DNA from: an uncultured Poribacteria bacterium
GTDB lineage: Bacteria; Poribacteria; WGA-4E; WGA-3G
DNA length: 64,000 bases
NCBI GenBank assembly: GCA_951828515.1
Contig: OX639992.1
Coordinates: 1,116,001 to 1,180,000, forward strand
Direction: 5' to 3'
The notes beneath the pieces are model-generated. The model was given only the letters and a program-made list of their open reading frames with translations, was not told where the DNA came from and did not search any database. A program made the translations under genes and the position numbers. Position 1 is the stretch's first letter, and each line of letters starts with the position of its first letter. Positions 56,236 to 64,000 of this stretch are shown here, piece after piece.

Positions 56236-57060
56236 ATGAAACTGGTAATGATTGCAAGTATGATTTTCCTCTTTACCTTCTCAGCAAGGGCAGGGGTGTT
56301 TCAGGAAAATTTTGATAACGGAAACTTGGATGCGTGGCAGGAACTTATTATGACACAGGATTTTCTTTTTCTTGATGTGGACGATCCGCCTCCCGGTTCT
56401 TGGGAAATCGTTGACGGTGAACTTCATGCGGTAAGTCCTGATGAGAGCACGCGTCTGCTCACAATTGGTGATGAGACTTGGCGCGATTACACCATCGAAT
56501 TTGATGTCAAACCACTTGATAAACCGGGTCTTAGCAATATCGCTATTGCCGCTCGAATCAAGGGAAGTTGGGTGGCATGGTGTGTCATCGGCGATTTGCC
56601 GGCATTTCGCAAAAATGCCTCCGAAGCTCGGCTGGGTGCTGGCAATTTTCATGACCGAAACACAATTTTCTATACACATGCCGAGCTCCATCGCTCTTTA
56701 AAATTAAACAGGTGGTCGCAGTTGAAGTTGGCAGTTGAAGAAAATACCCTAAACTTTTGGATTAATGGTAAGCTGGTTATTGGACCCGTCCAACTTCCAA
56801 ACCGTAAAACCTTCAAGGATCATGAAGCTGCCAAACATGCACATCCAATTAAACCGGGAAATATAAGGATAATTCACCCATTAGCGTTAGACGGATTCCA
56901 CGACTTTTTGACAGGCGCAGCGGGCTTGGGTCTCTCGAATCAGACAGTGAGATTCGACAATATTGTAATCACCGGCGACAGTATCCCTGACAGCGGTGGT
57001 TTATCGGTAACGCCGAAAGCAAAACTCACGACGGTCTGGGGAAGTCTAAAGCGTTTTTAA
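56236..57060 (+). CDS. Secreted jelly-roll (DUF1080/LamG-like) protein with W-G tail
   Basis: 274 residues. A signal peptide covers about 1-19, then GVFQENFDNGNLDAWQELI, a start shared by concanavalin-like secreted proteins; WRDYTIEFDVKPLDKPGLSN and LNRWSQLKLAVEENTLNFWI are typical sandwich strands; TVRFDNIVITGD closes the domain. The C terminus is KLTTVWGSLKRF, the W-G tail. AAGGAG lies 7 bases before ATG. It has the same layout as the protein at 34841. Probably binds a polysaccharide or surface partner (inference). Confidence 0.8.
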   Translation: MKLVMIASMIFLFTFSARAGVFQENFDNGNLDAWQELIMTQDFLFLDVDDPPPGSWEIVDGELHAVSPDESTRLLTIGDETWRDYTIEFDVKPLDKPGLSNIAIAARIKGSWVAWCVIGDLPAFRKNASEARLGAGNFHDRNTIFYTHAELHRSLKLNRWSQLKLAVEENTLNFWINGKLVIGPVQLPNRKTFKDHEAAKHAHPIKPGNIRIIHPLALDGFHDFLTGAAGLGLSNQTVRFDNIVITGDSIPDSGGLSVTPKAKLTTVWGSLKRF

Positions 57061-57166
57061 TACATTCACCCAAGTTGCTACCAAGAGATCTTTCACATCC
57101 CAGAAAGGGGTTTTTCAGTCTCTTTCCTCACTCCAGAAGGTGTCCGTTTCAATTAAGGGGTTTATA

Positions 57167-58189
57167 ATGCGAGAGAAGCGTCTGTTTGTTTTATGTGCAC
57201 TAAGTGTCGTCATGTTATGCACGAATATTTGTGCCGTGTTCGCCAAAGCACCAACAACCCCTAAAATCCTGTTTACCTCCGCACGAGATGGCAATCGCGA
57301 AGTTTACATCATGAACCCGGATGGGAGCGAACAGGTGAGACTCACACAACATCCCGAAAACGATATGAATGCCGTTTGGTCACCGACGGGTGAACAGATC
57401 CTTTTTATTTCTGATCGCGACGGAAAGCGAGACCTATATCTGATGAACCCGGATGGATCCAATATCCGACGCATCTTCAAGAACGAACTCAAGAGAAACT
57501 TCACTTATCGGGATGATCCGACATGGTCGCCAGATGGTAAACAGATCGCTTACACGCACATCAACTGGGATAAGGATATATACGCTATCCACATTGCGAA
57601 CTTAGGGGAACAAGAAGAGAATTTCTTGGCGAATGGCTTGCATCCAGCATGGTCGCCCGACGGTGCAGAAATAGCTTATACGCCCCTTGAAGATGGTCGA
57701 ATGACGCTTATCAATGTTCGCACAGGTGCGCAAAAACGGATCCTGCCGAGAAAAGAATGGGGTGGCCAAATGAGTCCCTCTTGGTCTGCTATGGGGGACA
57801 AACTCGCCTTCTCTTGGAATAACAATCGATTGCCGCCAGACTTCAAGCGGGGCGATAAACTACCAGACGGATGGACTGATAAACGAACAATCTATATCGC
57901 CAATCGCGATGGTACCGGTCTCGAACAACTTGTTGGCGAGGCGGGTCCGATGGCATCAACGCCTAAGCTATCACCGAATGGCAAAGAACTTCTTTATACA
58001 CAGGAAATTAAGGGTTTTCTACAGATTTTCAAACTCGATATAAGTAGCGGCGTTCGGACACAGTTGACGCATATTGGAGGTGTTTTCCAAGCAAATGCTG
58101 GCGAGGACTGGTTCGATCCGGCGTATGCCTTGCCTGTTTCGCCACAACCGCAGCTGCTAACAACGACGTGGGGACAACAGAAAAAATAG
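57167..58189 (+). CDS. Secreted TolB-like beta-propeller protein with W-G tail
   Basis: 340 residues. Signal peptide to about 29 (ending AVFAKA). WD40/TolB-type blades follow, each with the PDG/SPDG pattern: ILFTSARDGNREVYIMNPDG, WSPTGEQILFISDRDGKRDL, WSPDGKQIAYTHINWDKDIY, HPAWSPDGAEIAYTPLEDG. It resembles the C-terminal part of TolB, but there is no TolB N-terminal domain and no Tol operon nearby. It ends QLLTTTWGQQKK, the W-G tail. The ATG at 57167 is chosen for AAGGGG just upstream. Confidence 0.85.
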   Translation: MREKRLFVLCALSVVMLCTNICAVFAKAPTTPKILFTSARDGNREVYIMNPDGSEQVRLTQHPENDMNAVWSPTGEQILFISDRDGKRDLYLMNPDGSNIRRIFKNELKRNFTYRDDPTWSPDGKQIAYTHINWDKDIYAIHIANLGEQEENFLANGLHPAWSPDGAEIAYTPLEDGRMTLINVRTGAQKRILPRKEWGGQMSPSWSAMGDKLAFSWNNNRLPPDFKRGDKLPDGWTDKRTIYIANRDGTGLEQLVGEAGPMASTPKLSPNGKELLYTQEIKGFLQIFKLDISSGVRTQLTHIGGVFQANAGEDWFDPAYALPVSPQPQLLTTTWGQQKK

Positions 58190-58304
58190 ATCCGGAAAGG
58201 ACAGCCACAAGGGACTACCCCTACAGTGATGTGTTTTGCTTGGATGTTTCTCCCTCCTACAGGAGAACTGAATACCTCTGACCGATAGATCACGATTTGA
58301 ACAA

Positions 58305-59777
58305 TCAACCTGATGGAATCAACTTCCGCAACGTCTGAATCAGTGTGCTTTCTGAGAACCATTTGCCTGATACGCGCCAGACACTACTTGAAAACGTTGG
58401 ATATACATGGATCATCCCACTCAATTTCCGCAACGGAATCCCTTCTTGCATCGCCAGAATATACTCGTGGATGACCTCGCCCGCGTTTGCGCCAACGAGA
58501 TGAACGCCTAATATTTTTCCAGTCCACCGACTCGCAATGACTTTGCTGAAGCCGTGTGTCTCACCTTCCGCGACAGCTCTATCGACATCCCCTTGATCGA
58601 GTGTGAACACATCAACGTCCCCATATTTCTCGCGTGCCTCTGCTTCTGTTAGACCGCAACGGGCAACTTCTGGATCACAGAAGGTTGTCCACGGCACGAC
58701 GGCATAGTTAATCGTTTGAGAAAATGGGAAGAAGATATTTCGGAGGAGCAGCTGCGCTTGAAACGCCGCAACATGTGTGAACAGGTAATGTCCAATCACA
58801 TCGCCTGCGGCATAGATATTTTTCACGCTCGTCTGAAGCTTACTGTTCACTTCAATTCCACGCGCGCCGACCTGCACCCCGATTCCGTCAAGAGCCAAAC
58901 CTTCAATGTTCGGTGCACGCCCTGCGGCGATCAAAATTTTATCAAACGTCTGTTCTGTTGTCCCATTTTCACTTTCACCACCACTGAATGTCACGCTTGT
59001 GCCTTCGTGATTATTCACAACGCCTGAGATACTCGTATTCAGTCGGACGGTGATGCCCTCCTCTCGGAGGTAACGCAGCATCTGTTCAGAAACATCGGTA
59101 TCCTCTTTTGTGAGAATGCGTCCGCTCCGTTGTGCTATCGTTACATCCGCACCGAGACGATGAAACGCCTGCCCGAGTTCAATACCGATTGGACCCGCAC
59201 CGATGACGAGAAACCGGTTGGGGCACTCCTCAAGGTCCCAGACGTTCTCACTGTCAAGATAGTTAGCTGATTTTAACCCAGGTATGGGTGGCGCGACAGG
59301 ACGAGACCCCGTGCTAATCACGAACTTTTTGCTTTCGAGAGTGCGCGTCTGACCGTTCTCAGTATCTTCTACAACGAAACGATCAGGGGACTCAAAATGC
59401 CCATTTCCGAAGATAACATCAACCCCCATCTCACGGAATCGTTCAGGGTTGTCATGTTCCTCCTCTATGGCGTACTGGGTGCTCCTCACATACGCCATCA
59501 CACGTTGCCAGTCAGGTGTCGTATCGGTGCCTGTAACGCCGTATTTTTCAGCGTCCTTGATGTAATTCGCGACCTTTGCTGCTTTGAGGAGTGCCTTGGA
59601 AGGCACGCATCCCGTCCAGAGGCAGTCGCCACCGATGCGGTGTTTTTCCACGAGCGCGGTCTTTTTCCCCAATTTTGCGCCCGCCACGGCAAGCACGAGT
59701 CCGGCACTCCCGCCGCCGATAATCGTCAAATCATTTTTTAATTTTTCCTTGCGGCGTAATTGCGTGGGTTTCATGCT
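58305..59777 (-). CDS. FAD-dependent pyridine nucleotide-disulfide oxidoreductase (MerA/Lpd-like)
   Basis: 490 residues. FAD motif DLTIIGGGSAGLVLAVAGAK, redox pair GGDCLWTGCVPSKALL (Cys-x4-Cys), NAD(P) motif VIGAGPIGIELGQAF, second FAD motif NIYAAGDV, and a dimerisation domain. Unlike lipoamide dehydrogenase and glutathione reductase, the end of the dimer domain reads IHVYPTFSSSVWR, so the His of the usual HxHPTxxE active site is Tyr and the Glu is absent. It also lacks the N-terminal metal domain and C-terminal Cys pair of mercuric reductase. The substrate is unknown. It may be co-transcribed with the deacylase 73 bases upstream. Confidence 0.88.
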   Translation of the reverse strand, partial: SMKPTQLRRKEKLKNDLTIIGGGSAGLVLAVAGAKLGKKTALVEKHRIGGDCLWTGCVPSKALLKAAKVANYIKDAEKYGVTGTDTTPDWQRVMAYVRSTQYAIEEEHDNPERFREMGVDVIFGNGHFESPDRFVVEDTENGQTRTLESKKFVISTGSRPVAPPIPGLKSANYLDSENVWDLEECPNRFLVIGAGPIGIELGQAFHRLGADVTIAQRSGRILTKEDTDVSEQMLRYLREEGITVRLNTSISGVVNNHEGTSVTFSGGESENGTTEQTFDKILIAAGRAPNIEGLALDGIGVQVGARGIEVNSKLQTSVKNIYAAGDVIGHYLFTHVAAFQAQLLLRNIFFPFSQTINYAVVPWTTFCDPEVARCGLTEAEAREKYGDVDVFTLDQGDVDRAVAEGETHGFSKVIASRWTGKILGVHLVGANAGEVIHEYILAMQEGIPLRKLSGMIHVYPTFSSSVWRVSGKWFSESTLIQTLRKLIPSG

Positions 59778-59850
59778 TGAATTGCTTTTCACCTATCCGC
59801 CCTCCAAATGTAGAGCAAAGACAAATCATGCCATTTAAGGCATAATTTCA

Positions 59851-61410
59851 TTACGGGCTATGGTTTCGGCGCTGACGCAGAACTCTACCGGGTAGCTGCC
59901 CCGTCACGTCACCGTCTTCAACAACTGAAACGCCGTTGACGAACACATAGTTTACACCGACAGGAGATTGTACCGGGTCCGACCATGTAGACCTGTCTGC
60001 GACAGTCTCCGGATCAAAGACGACGATATCCGCGGCAAGCCCTCGATCGATTCGTCCGCGATCGGAGAGTCGAAAGCGTTCAGCGGGGAAACCACTCATT
60101 TTATAGACAGCTTCTTTCAATGAAATCAACTGGCGTTCGCGCACGAATTTGCCGAGATATTGCACGAAGCACCCGTAACTCCGTGGATGTGGGTGTGGGA
60201 TGTTGTATACACCATCGCTGGCAATCATCATACGGGGATGGCTCGCAGTGCGGTTCAAAATGCGTTCATTCTCTTCAGGGGGAGTTGCCCACGGCATCAC
60301 AAAGGTTTCAATCGTGGCTTCCTCTTGAATGAAATCGAAGGCGAATTCTTCATGAGACTTACCTTCGCTTTCAGCGGCTTCAGCAAGCGTCATTCCGATA
60401 AATCTACCCGATCGGTTGTAACCGACGATCTGATTGCCGCCGCGCAATTCGCCCCGTAAGTATGCGATCGATTCTTCTCGGACTTCAGGATCTTGTAGAT
60501 GCGCCAACATCTCAACAGGCGCGCCGGTCTGATATTCCATCGGGAGCATCATGGCGAGATGTGTCATGCCAGCGGGATAGAGATAGGATTCAAACGTCAA
60601 ATCTATCTGTTCTTTCTCTATCCGTTCAAGCACGTCCGCGGCTTCATCGTCAACACGCTCGTGCGAGATATGTACAGGAATTTCGGCACGTTGTGCGATC
60701 TCAATCGTCTCCTCCCACGCTTGTTTTCTACCGAGGATGCGGTAGCGGATATGCGCAGCGTAGATGGCATCGTAAGTAGCCGCAATTTTCGAGAGATACA
60801 CCAGTTCATGCAAATCGGCATTCGCGGAAGGTTGATAGTCGAGTCCCAAGCAGAGACAGCACGCACCCGCCTCTAACCATTCCCGCGTTGTGCGTTCCAT
60901 CACTTTCAACTCATCAGCAGTTGCCGGACGCGGATCCCACCCCATCGCACCGAGGCGAACAGCGCAGTGCGGCACTTGCGGATAGAGATTCGCGGGGATC
61001 CGTCCGTCAAACATACCGAGATACGCGTCCGGTGTTTGCCAATCGAGTGGGACTTCCGCATCTCCATAAGCGAACTGCGTGTAGTGCCACATCTCCTGTG
61101 CTTGTTTTGGTGGTAAAGGTGCCCACCCGAAACCGTCCGGTGCCGCTAAATGCGTCGTCACACCTTGGCTGACAGCGGCGAACTGATCACGACCACCGAG
61201 CAGAGCGATTTCAGAATGTACGTGCACATCAACGAAACCGGGGCAGACAACCTGTGCCTCCGCCGAAATCCGATGAGGTGTTTCTGCTTCCGAGAGGTCA
61301 CCGATGGCAGCAATCTGATCACCCTGAATACCGATATCTGCGACAAACGGTTCCCGTTCACCTGTTCCGTCAACGATGTTCCCGCCTGCAATAATCGTAT
61401 CAAATGTCAT
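59851..61410 (-). CDS. N-acyl-D-amino-acid deacylase-type amidohydrolase
   Basis: 519 residues. It has the two-domain amidohydrolase layout: a small sheet domain (FDTIIAGGNIVDGTGERE), then the TIM barrel with metal ligands in CPGFVDVHVHSE, a conserved ICLGLDY-like region (CCLCLGLDYQPSANADLHEL), AAHIRYR and VHISHERV, and a C-terminal ASDGVYNIPHPHPRSYGCFV motif followed by GRGLAADIVVFDPETV-type sequence. Members remove acyl groups from D-amino acids or open related rings. The exact substrate cannot be assigned. No cyclic-amidase partner is present. Confidence 0.88.
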   Translation of the reverse strand: MTFDTIIAGGNIVDGTGEREPFVADIGIQGDQIAAIGDLSEAETPHRISAEAQVVCPGFVDVHVHSEIALLGGRDQFAAVSQGVTTHLAAPDGFGWAPLPPKQAQEMWHYTQFAYGDAEVPLDWQTPDAYLGMFDGRIPANLYPQVPHCAVRLGAMGWDPRPATADELKVMERTTREWLEAGACCLCLGLDYQPSANADLHELVYLSKIAATYDAIYAAHIRYRILGRKQAWEETIEIAQRAEIPVHISHERVDDEAADVLERIEKEQIDLTFESYLYPAGMTHLAMMLPMEYQTGAPVEMLAHLQDPEVREESIAYLRGELRGGNQIVGYNRSGRFIGMTLAEAAESEGKSHEEFAFDFIQEEATIETFVMPWATPPEENERILNRTASHPRMMIASDGVYNIPHPHPRSYGCFVQYLGKFVRERQLISLKEAVYKMSGFPAERFRLSDRGRIDRGLAADIVVFDPETVADRSTWSDPVQSPVGVNYVFVNGVSVVEDGDVTGQLPGRVLRQRRNHSP

Positions 61411-61723
61411 TTTTCTAATTTTCCTTGCGGTTCGGTCAGATCGGTTCTATGTTTGACGTGCCTTTTCGTTGATTCACCTGCGCCGTTGTTGCAGGTTTCG
61501 TTTTCGTGCTAATTTTCAGACTGGAAAGACTCGCCTTCTTCTCTATCCTAACGGTACTTCATCGCCACAATCTATCACGAAAAAAAATATATGTCAACAC
61601 AGACATATAAGTTATCAATCATCAGCCATCAGCTGTCAGAAAGATAGTCACCAGTCCCAGTCAACGGTTTTCAATATTGTCCGGAATCGGAGTTCTCTTC
61701 TACAGCAGAATCCTACTTTTCCT
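61411..61723. other. Intergenic stretch between divergent genes
   Basis: It contains a CAGTCAGC-type tract (CATCAGCCATCAGCTGTCAG at about 61620) and no supported gene. The deacylase and the lipoprotein gene diverge from here. Confidence 0.5.
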
Positions 61724-61752
61724 TTGACAAAAAAACCGAGGGCTGATATAAT
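61724..61752 (+). promoter_or_regulatory. Consensus promoter of the lipoprotein gene
   Basis: TTGACA (61724-61729), 17 bases, TATAAT (61747-61752), 66 bases before the GTG start. Both hexamers are perfect consensus. Confidence 0.85.
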
Positions 61753-61818
61753 GGGAGTTAGCACTTATACCCAATTATTTAACTGCCGTTATCTCAGCCC
61801 AAGATAGGAGAAGAACCC

Positions 61819-62307
61819 GTGTGTCAAGCCTGCACCTATATCAAGACGTTACTTGCAACTCCATATTCTATATTCGGGATAGTTCTACTGTCGCTAACGA
61901 TTGTAGTGAGCGGTTGTAGTGAAGATCCTTCTGGCGGAAGTGGTTTCACCGACGTAGGACGGGATGAACCGATGATTGTAGATTCTGCCTTGGCAATCAG
62001 CGTCTTCGAGGATAGACCCGACGGCATCACGACGACCTTCACCGCTGAAGTCAACGATCAGGTATTTTTATGGATATTATGGGCAAACATCACAGAACAC
62101 CACACCGTTAAAGTCTCATGGTTCTCACCGGAAGACGATCTGGACGATCCACCCTTCTGGACAGAGAAGCAAACCCTCACATCAACAACCGGCGAAAAAA
62201 TTACGTGGTTTTACATCGACTTGCCAGACATTACAGGCGAGTGGTTTGTCGAAATCCACTTAGACGACGATCTCTTCGAACGGAGCCACGTCTTCTGGGT
62301 GGAATGA
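61819..62307 (+). CDS. Putative lipoprotein of unknown function
   Basis: 162 residues from GTG 61819 (AGGAG 7-9 bases upstream). The N-terminal hydrophobic segment SIFGIVLLSLTIVVSGCSED ends in a lipobox-like VVSGC, so signal peptidase II processing is likely. The mature part (ISVFEDRPDGITTTFTAEVN, DQVFLWILWANITEHHTVKV, GEWFVEIHLDDDLFERSHVF) looks like a single beta-sandwich. I do not recognise a family. It is followed 46 bases later by a Gfo/Idh/MocA gene and may share its transcript. Confidence 0.75.
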   Translation: MCQACTYIKTLLATPYSIFGIVLLSLTIVVSGCSEDPSGGSGFTDVGRDEPMIVDSALAISVFEDRPDGITTTFTAEVNDQVFLWILWANITEHHTVKVSWFSPEDDLDDPPFWTEKQTLTSTTGEKITWFYIDLPDITGEWFVEIHLDDDLFERSHVFWVE

Positions 62308-62353
62308 ATAACAAAGGCGATTACCGACTCACATCCCTTGGAGGAGGCAAGCC

Positions 62354-63439
62354 ATGGATAAACTCAAAATCGCGCACATCGGTACTGGCAGACGCGGTGC
62401 CGGAACCTACCTTCCCCTTATCTCGAAATTGACGGATGACCTTGAACTCATCGCTGTTTGTGATCCACGCGAAGACAGCGTTACGGAACAGGGTGAGAAA
62501 TACAGTGTCCCCGCCTACACAAATACCGAGCAGATGTTGGAAACAGTGAAACCTGACCTCTGCTCAATTGTGATTACTCCGAGCAACAATCACATTCCAG
62601 GCCTCCTCTGTTCCGAGCATGGGGTTAGTTATTGCACCGAAACGCCCATTGACACGGATCTCGGATGGGCGGACAAGATGATCGCGTCTGCACAGGCGAA
62701 CGGCACAAAATTGGAAGTCAATGAAAATTACTACCGCGTCCCTTCGGAGCGGATAAAACGCGAGATGATTCTCGCCGGGGTTTTCGGGAAAGTCAACGCC
62801 GCCTATAACGACTTCCGAGGACACGGCTATCACGGTATTGGACTCATCCGTAGTTACGTCGGTTTTGACAATGAACCTGTTCAAGTTTACGGCTTCCGAA
62901 AAGGATATAATGTCCAAGAGCACGTCTGGCGGCAGGGACAACCGACGCGCGATACTGAGGATTGGCAACATGCTGTGATTGAGTTCGCGGATGGTGCTGT
63001 CGGCATCTTCAATTTTAGCGGTCTTTCCTACGGCTCGCCACTGCGAGGCTTTAACGGGTCAAAATTTTACGCAGAACGTGGGATGTGCTTCCGAGATGAG
63101 GCAGTTATCTTAAACGAAACTGCCGATGCACAGCGCGCGATCAATATTTCGCGTAGAACGAACACCGTTAATGGCTACGAAACCTTGGCTGCCCTCGTCG
63201 CAGATACCGACCCCGAAGTGGTGTGGGAAAATCCGTTGCAAAATTATCCACTCAGCGATGGGGAAATTACTGTCGCATCAGAACTGATGAGTCTCGTAAA
63301 CGCAGTTCGTAACGACACAGAACCTGAATATGGTGCTTACAACGGTCGCAAAGACCGGGAGATCGATGTTGCGATGGCACGTTCATGGTCAAACAACGGC
63401 GCGCCTGTCAGCTTTCCCTTTGAATACGAGGAACGTTGA
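62354..63439 (+). CDS. Gfo/Idh/MocA-family oxidoreductase
   Basis: 361 residues. KIAHIGTGRRGAGTYLPLIS is the dinucleotide-binding start; YCTETPIDTDLGWADKMIAS takes the place of the usual E-K-P motif (the Lys is Thr here), a notable change at the catalytic Lys position. YNDFRGHGYHGIGLIRSYVG corresponds to the middle domain. GGAGGAGG-like sequence precedes the ATG. Loss of the Lys may mean altered chemistry or a non-catalytic role. Substrate unknown. Confidence 0.88.
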   Translation: MDKLKIAHIGTGRRGAGTYLPLISKLTDDLELIAVCDPREDSVTEQGEKYSVPAYTNTEQMLETVKPDLCSIVITPSNNHIPGLLCSEHGVSYCTETPIDTDLGWADKMIASAQANGTKLEVNENYYRVPSERIKREMILAGVFGKVNAAYNDFRGHGYHGIGLIRSYVGFDNEPVQVYGFRKGYNVQEHVWRQGQPTRDTEDWQHAVIEFADGAVGIFNFSGLSYGSPLRGFNGSKFYAERGMCFRDEAVILNETADAQRAINISRRTNTVNGYETLAALVADTDPEVVWENPLQNYPLSDGEITVASELMSLVNAVRNDTEPEYGAYNGRKDREIDVAMARSWSNNGAPVSFPFEYEER

Positions 63440-63461
63440 TACCGTTGTTAAAGAATTTGCC

Positions 63462-63490
63462 TTGCCGTTTGCAGAGATATTCTGTATACT
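63462..63490 (+). promoter_or_regulatory. Putative promoter of the last gene
   Basis: TTGCCG and TATACT with 17 bases between, 48 bases before the TTG start at 63538. Confidence 0.55.
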
Positions 63491-63537
63491 TTAATAATTA
63501 AGTTGGAACAATCAAAACCTTGGAGGAACCTCCTATT

Positions 63538-64000
63538 TTGAAAAATTTTCGGTTCATTCCCGCCATTTTGCTTCTCTTCGGTCTCAGCGCGACTTTGATG
63601 GGAAATGAATGGGCAAACTACTACTTTCCAGATGCCGTCGGCAGTTACTGGGTTTATGAAGACCAGAACGGGGACGAGTTAACGCGCTACGCAATAGAAC
63701 CAGAAGAGATTGATGGCGAATCCTATCGCACCTTCAGTTACGATCCGGCTTTGGAGAATTGGGCAGACTTCGAGCATTACATTCAGCCCTATTTCTACCA
63801 GGTCGGTGCCGACTGGGTGGCGTTTTTTGTTGGCACTGAAATCGAAAACGCGCTCAAAGCCGCCACAATGGAACAGATGGAAGAAGCTATGATACTGATG
63901 CGCCAAGCACTGATGGAACAGATGCCTGAAGGACTAAACATCACTTTTGACTTAGATTACGATGTGGAAGTAGATTCCCAAGACTACTTCTACTTCCTGC
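63538..64000 (+). CDS. Secreted protein of unknown function, 3' end outside the window
   Basis: At least 154 residues from a TTG start with GGAGGA 10 bases upstream. A signal peptide covers about 1-22 (FRFIPAILLLFGLSATLMGN). The mature part begins EWANYYFPDAVGSYWVYEDQ, followed by a helical, Met-rich stretch (MEQMEEAMILMRQALMEQMP). The ribosome binding site lies in a GGAGG/CCTCC palindrome (63522-63533). I do not recognise a family. The frame is open to the window's end. Confidence 0.75.
   Translation, partial: MKNFRFIPAILLLFGLSATLMGNEWANYYFPDAVGSYWVYEDQNGDELTRYAIEPEEIDGESYRTFSYDPALENWADFEHYIQPYFYQVGADWVAFFVGTEIENALKAATMEQMEEAMILMRQALMEQMPEGLNITFDLDYDVEVDSQDYFYFL

Noticed and set aside
57167-58189. 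Annotating the propeller protein as TolB of the Tol-Pal system
   Set aside because: It lacks the TolB N-terminal domain and has no tolQ, tolR, tolA or pal neighbours; only the generic propeller repeats match.

Overview
The window looks like part of a genome of Candidatus Poribacteria or a close relative: a diderm bacterium of a sponge-associated or marine type. This assignment is inference from gene content, not from a marker-gene search. The clues are secreted proteins ending in a Por/type IX-like tail beginning NYPNPFNPETWIPYQL, several Gfo/Idh/MocA oxidoreductases, dockerin and leucine-rich-repeat (LRR) surface proteins, many small dispersed repeats, and LolA, which implies an outer membrane.

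Layout. 1-8.4 kb: two large tandem secreted Ig/LRR proteins on the minus strand that share ends and flanks but differ in their central LRR cassette. 8.4-18.3 kb: a VOC protein, two Gfo/Idh/MocA oxidoreductases around an SUMF1-like protein and a TnpB-less IS605-type remnant, a beta-propeller/SpoIIE phosphatase sensor, a DUF58 protein, and a YgiT-type zinc-finger gene overlapping a tiny gene. 18.7-22.3 kb: cobalamin-dependent methionine synthase. 22.9-29.4 kb: two LRR/dockerin surface proteins; the second also carries cytochrome c motifs and a cohesin-like domain. 30-33.2 kb: lolA-pgsA-thpR-recA. 33.3-34.8 kb: a complete IS1341-like TnpB element. 35.6-45.6 kb: a complete Pup-proteasome locus in the order ARC ATPase, dop, pup, prcB, prcA, pafA, followed by ppdK. 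45.8-53.4 kb: Uma2, cupin, a HigBA-like pair with a frameshifted toxin, a Gfo/Idh/MocA gene, a second toxin-antitoxin-like pair with an IS directly behind it, and RtcB. 53.9-58.2 kb: a cluster of secreted proteins (LamG, Kelch, jelly-roll-like, TolB-like) sharing a short C-terminal tail of the form K-L-x-T-T-W-G-x-x-K; it includes an ECF sigma gene cut by a second TnpB-less IS605-type remnant. 58.3-64 kb: a flavin disulfide oxidoreductase, an N-acyl-D-amino-acid deacylase, a lipoprotein, another Gfo/Idh/MocA protein and a partial secreted protein.

How the parts work together. The proteasome locus holds everything needed for tagging (PafA, Pup), tag maturation and removal (Dop), unfolding (ARC) and proteolysis (PrcA/PrcB). 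The surface proteins use at least two C-terminal tails: the Por-like domain (four proteins) and the short W-G tail (four proteins plus one frameshifted gene), which I do not recognise as a named sorting signal. Three IS605-type elements share a left-end hairpin and a sigma70-like promoter; only one keeps TnpB. No tRNA, rRNA, CRISPR array or cobalamin riboswitch was recognised by eye.
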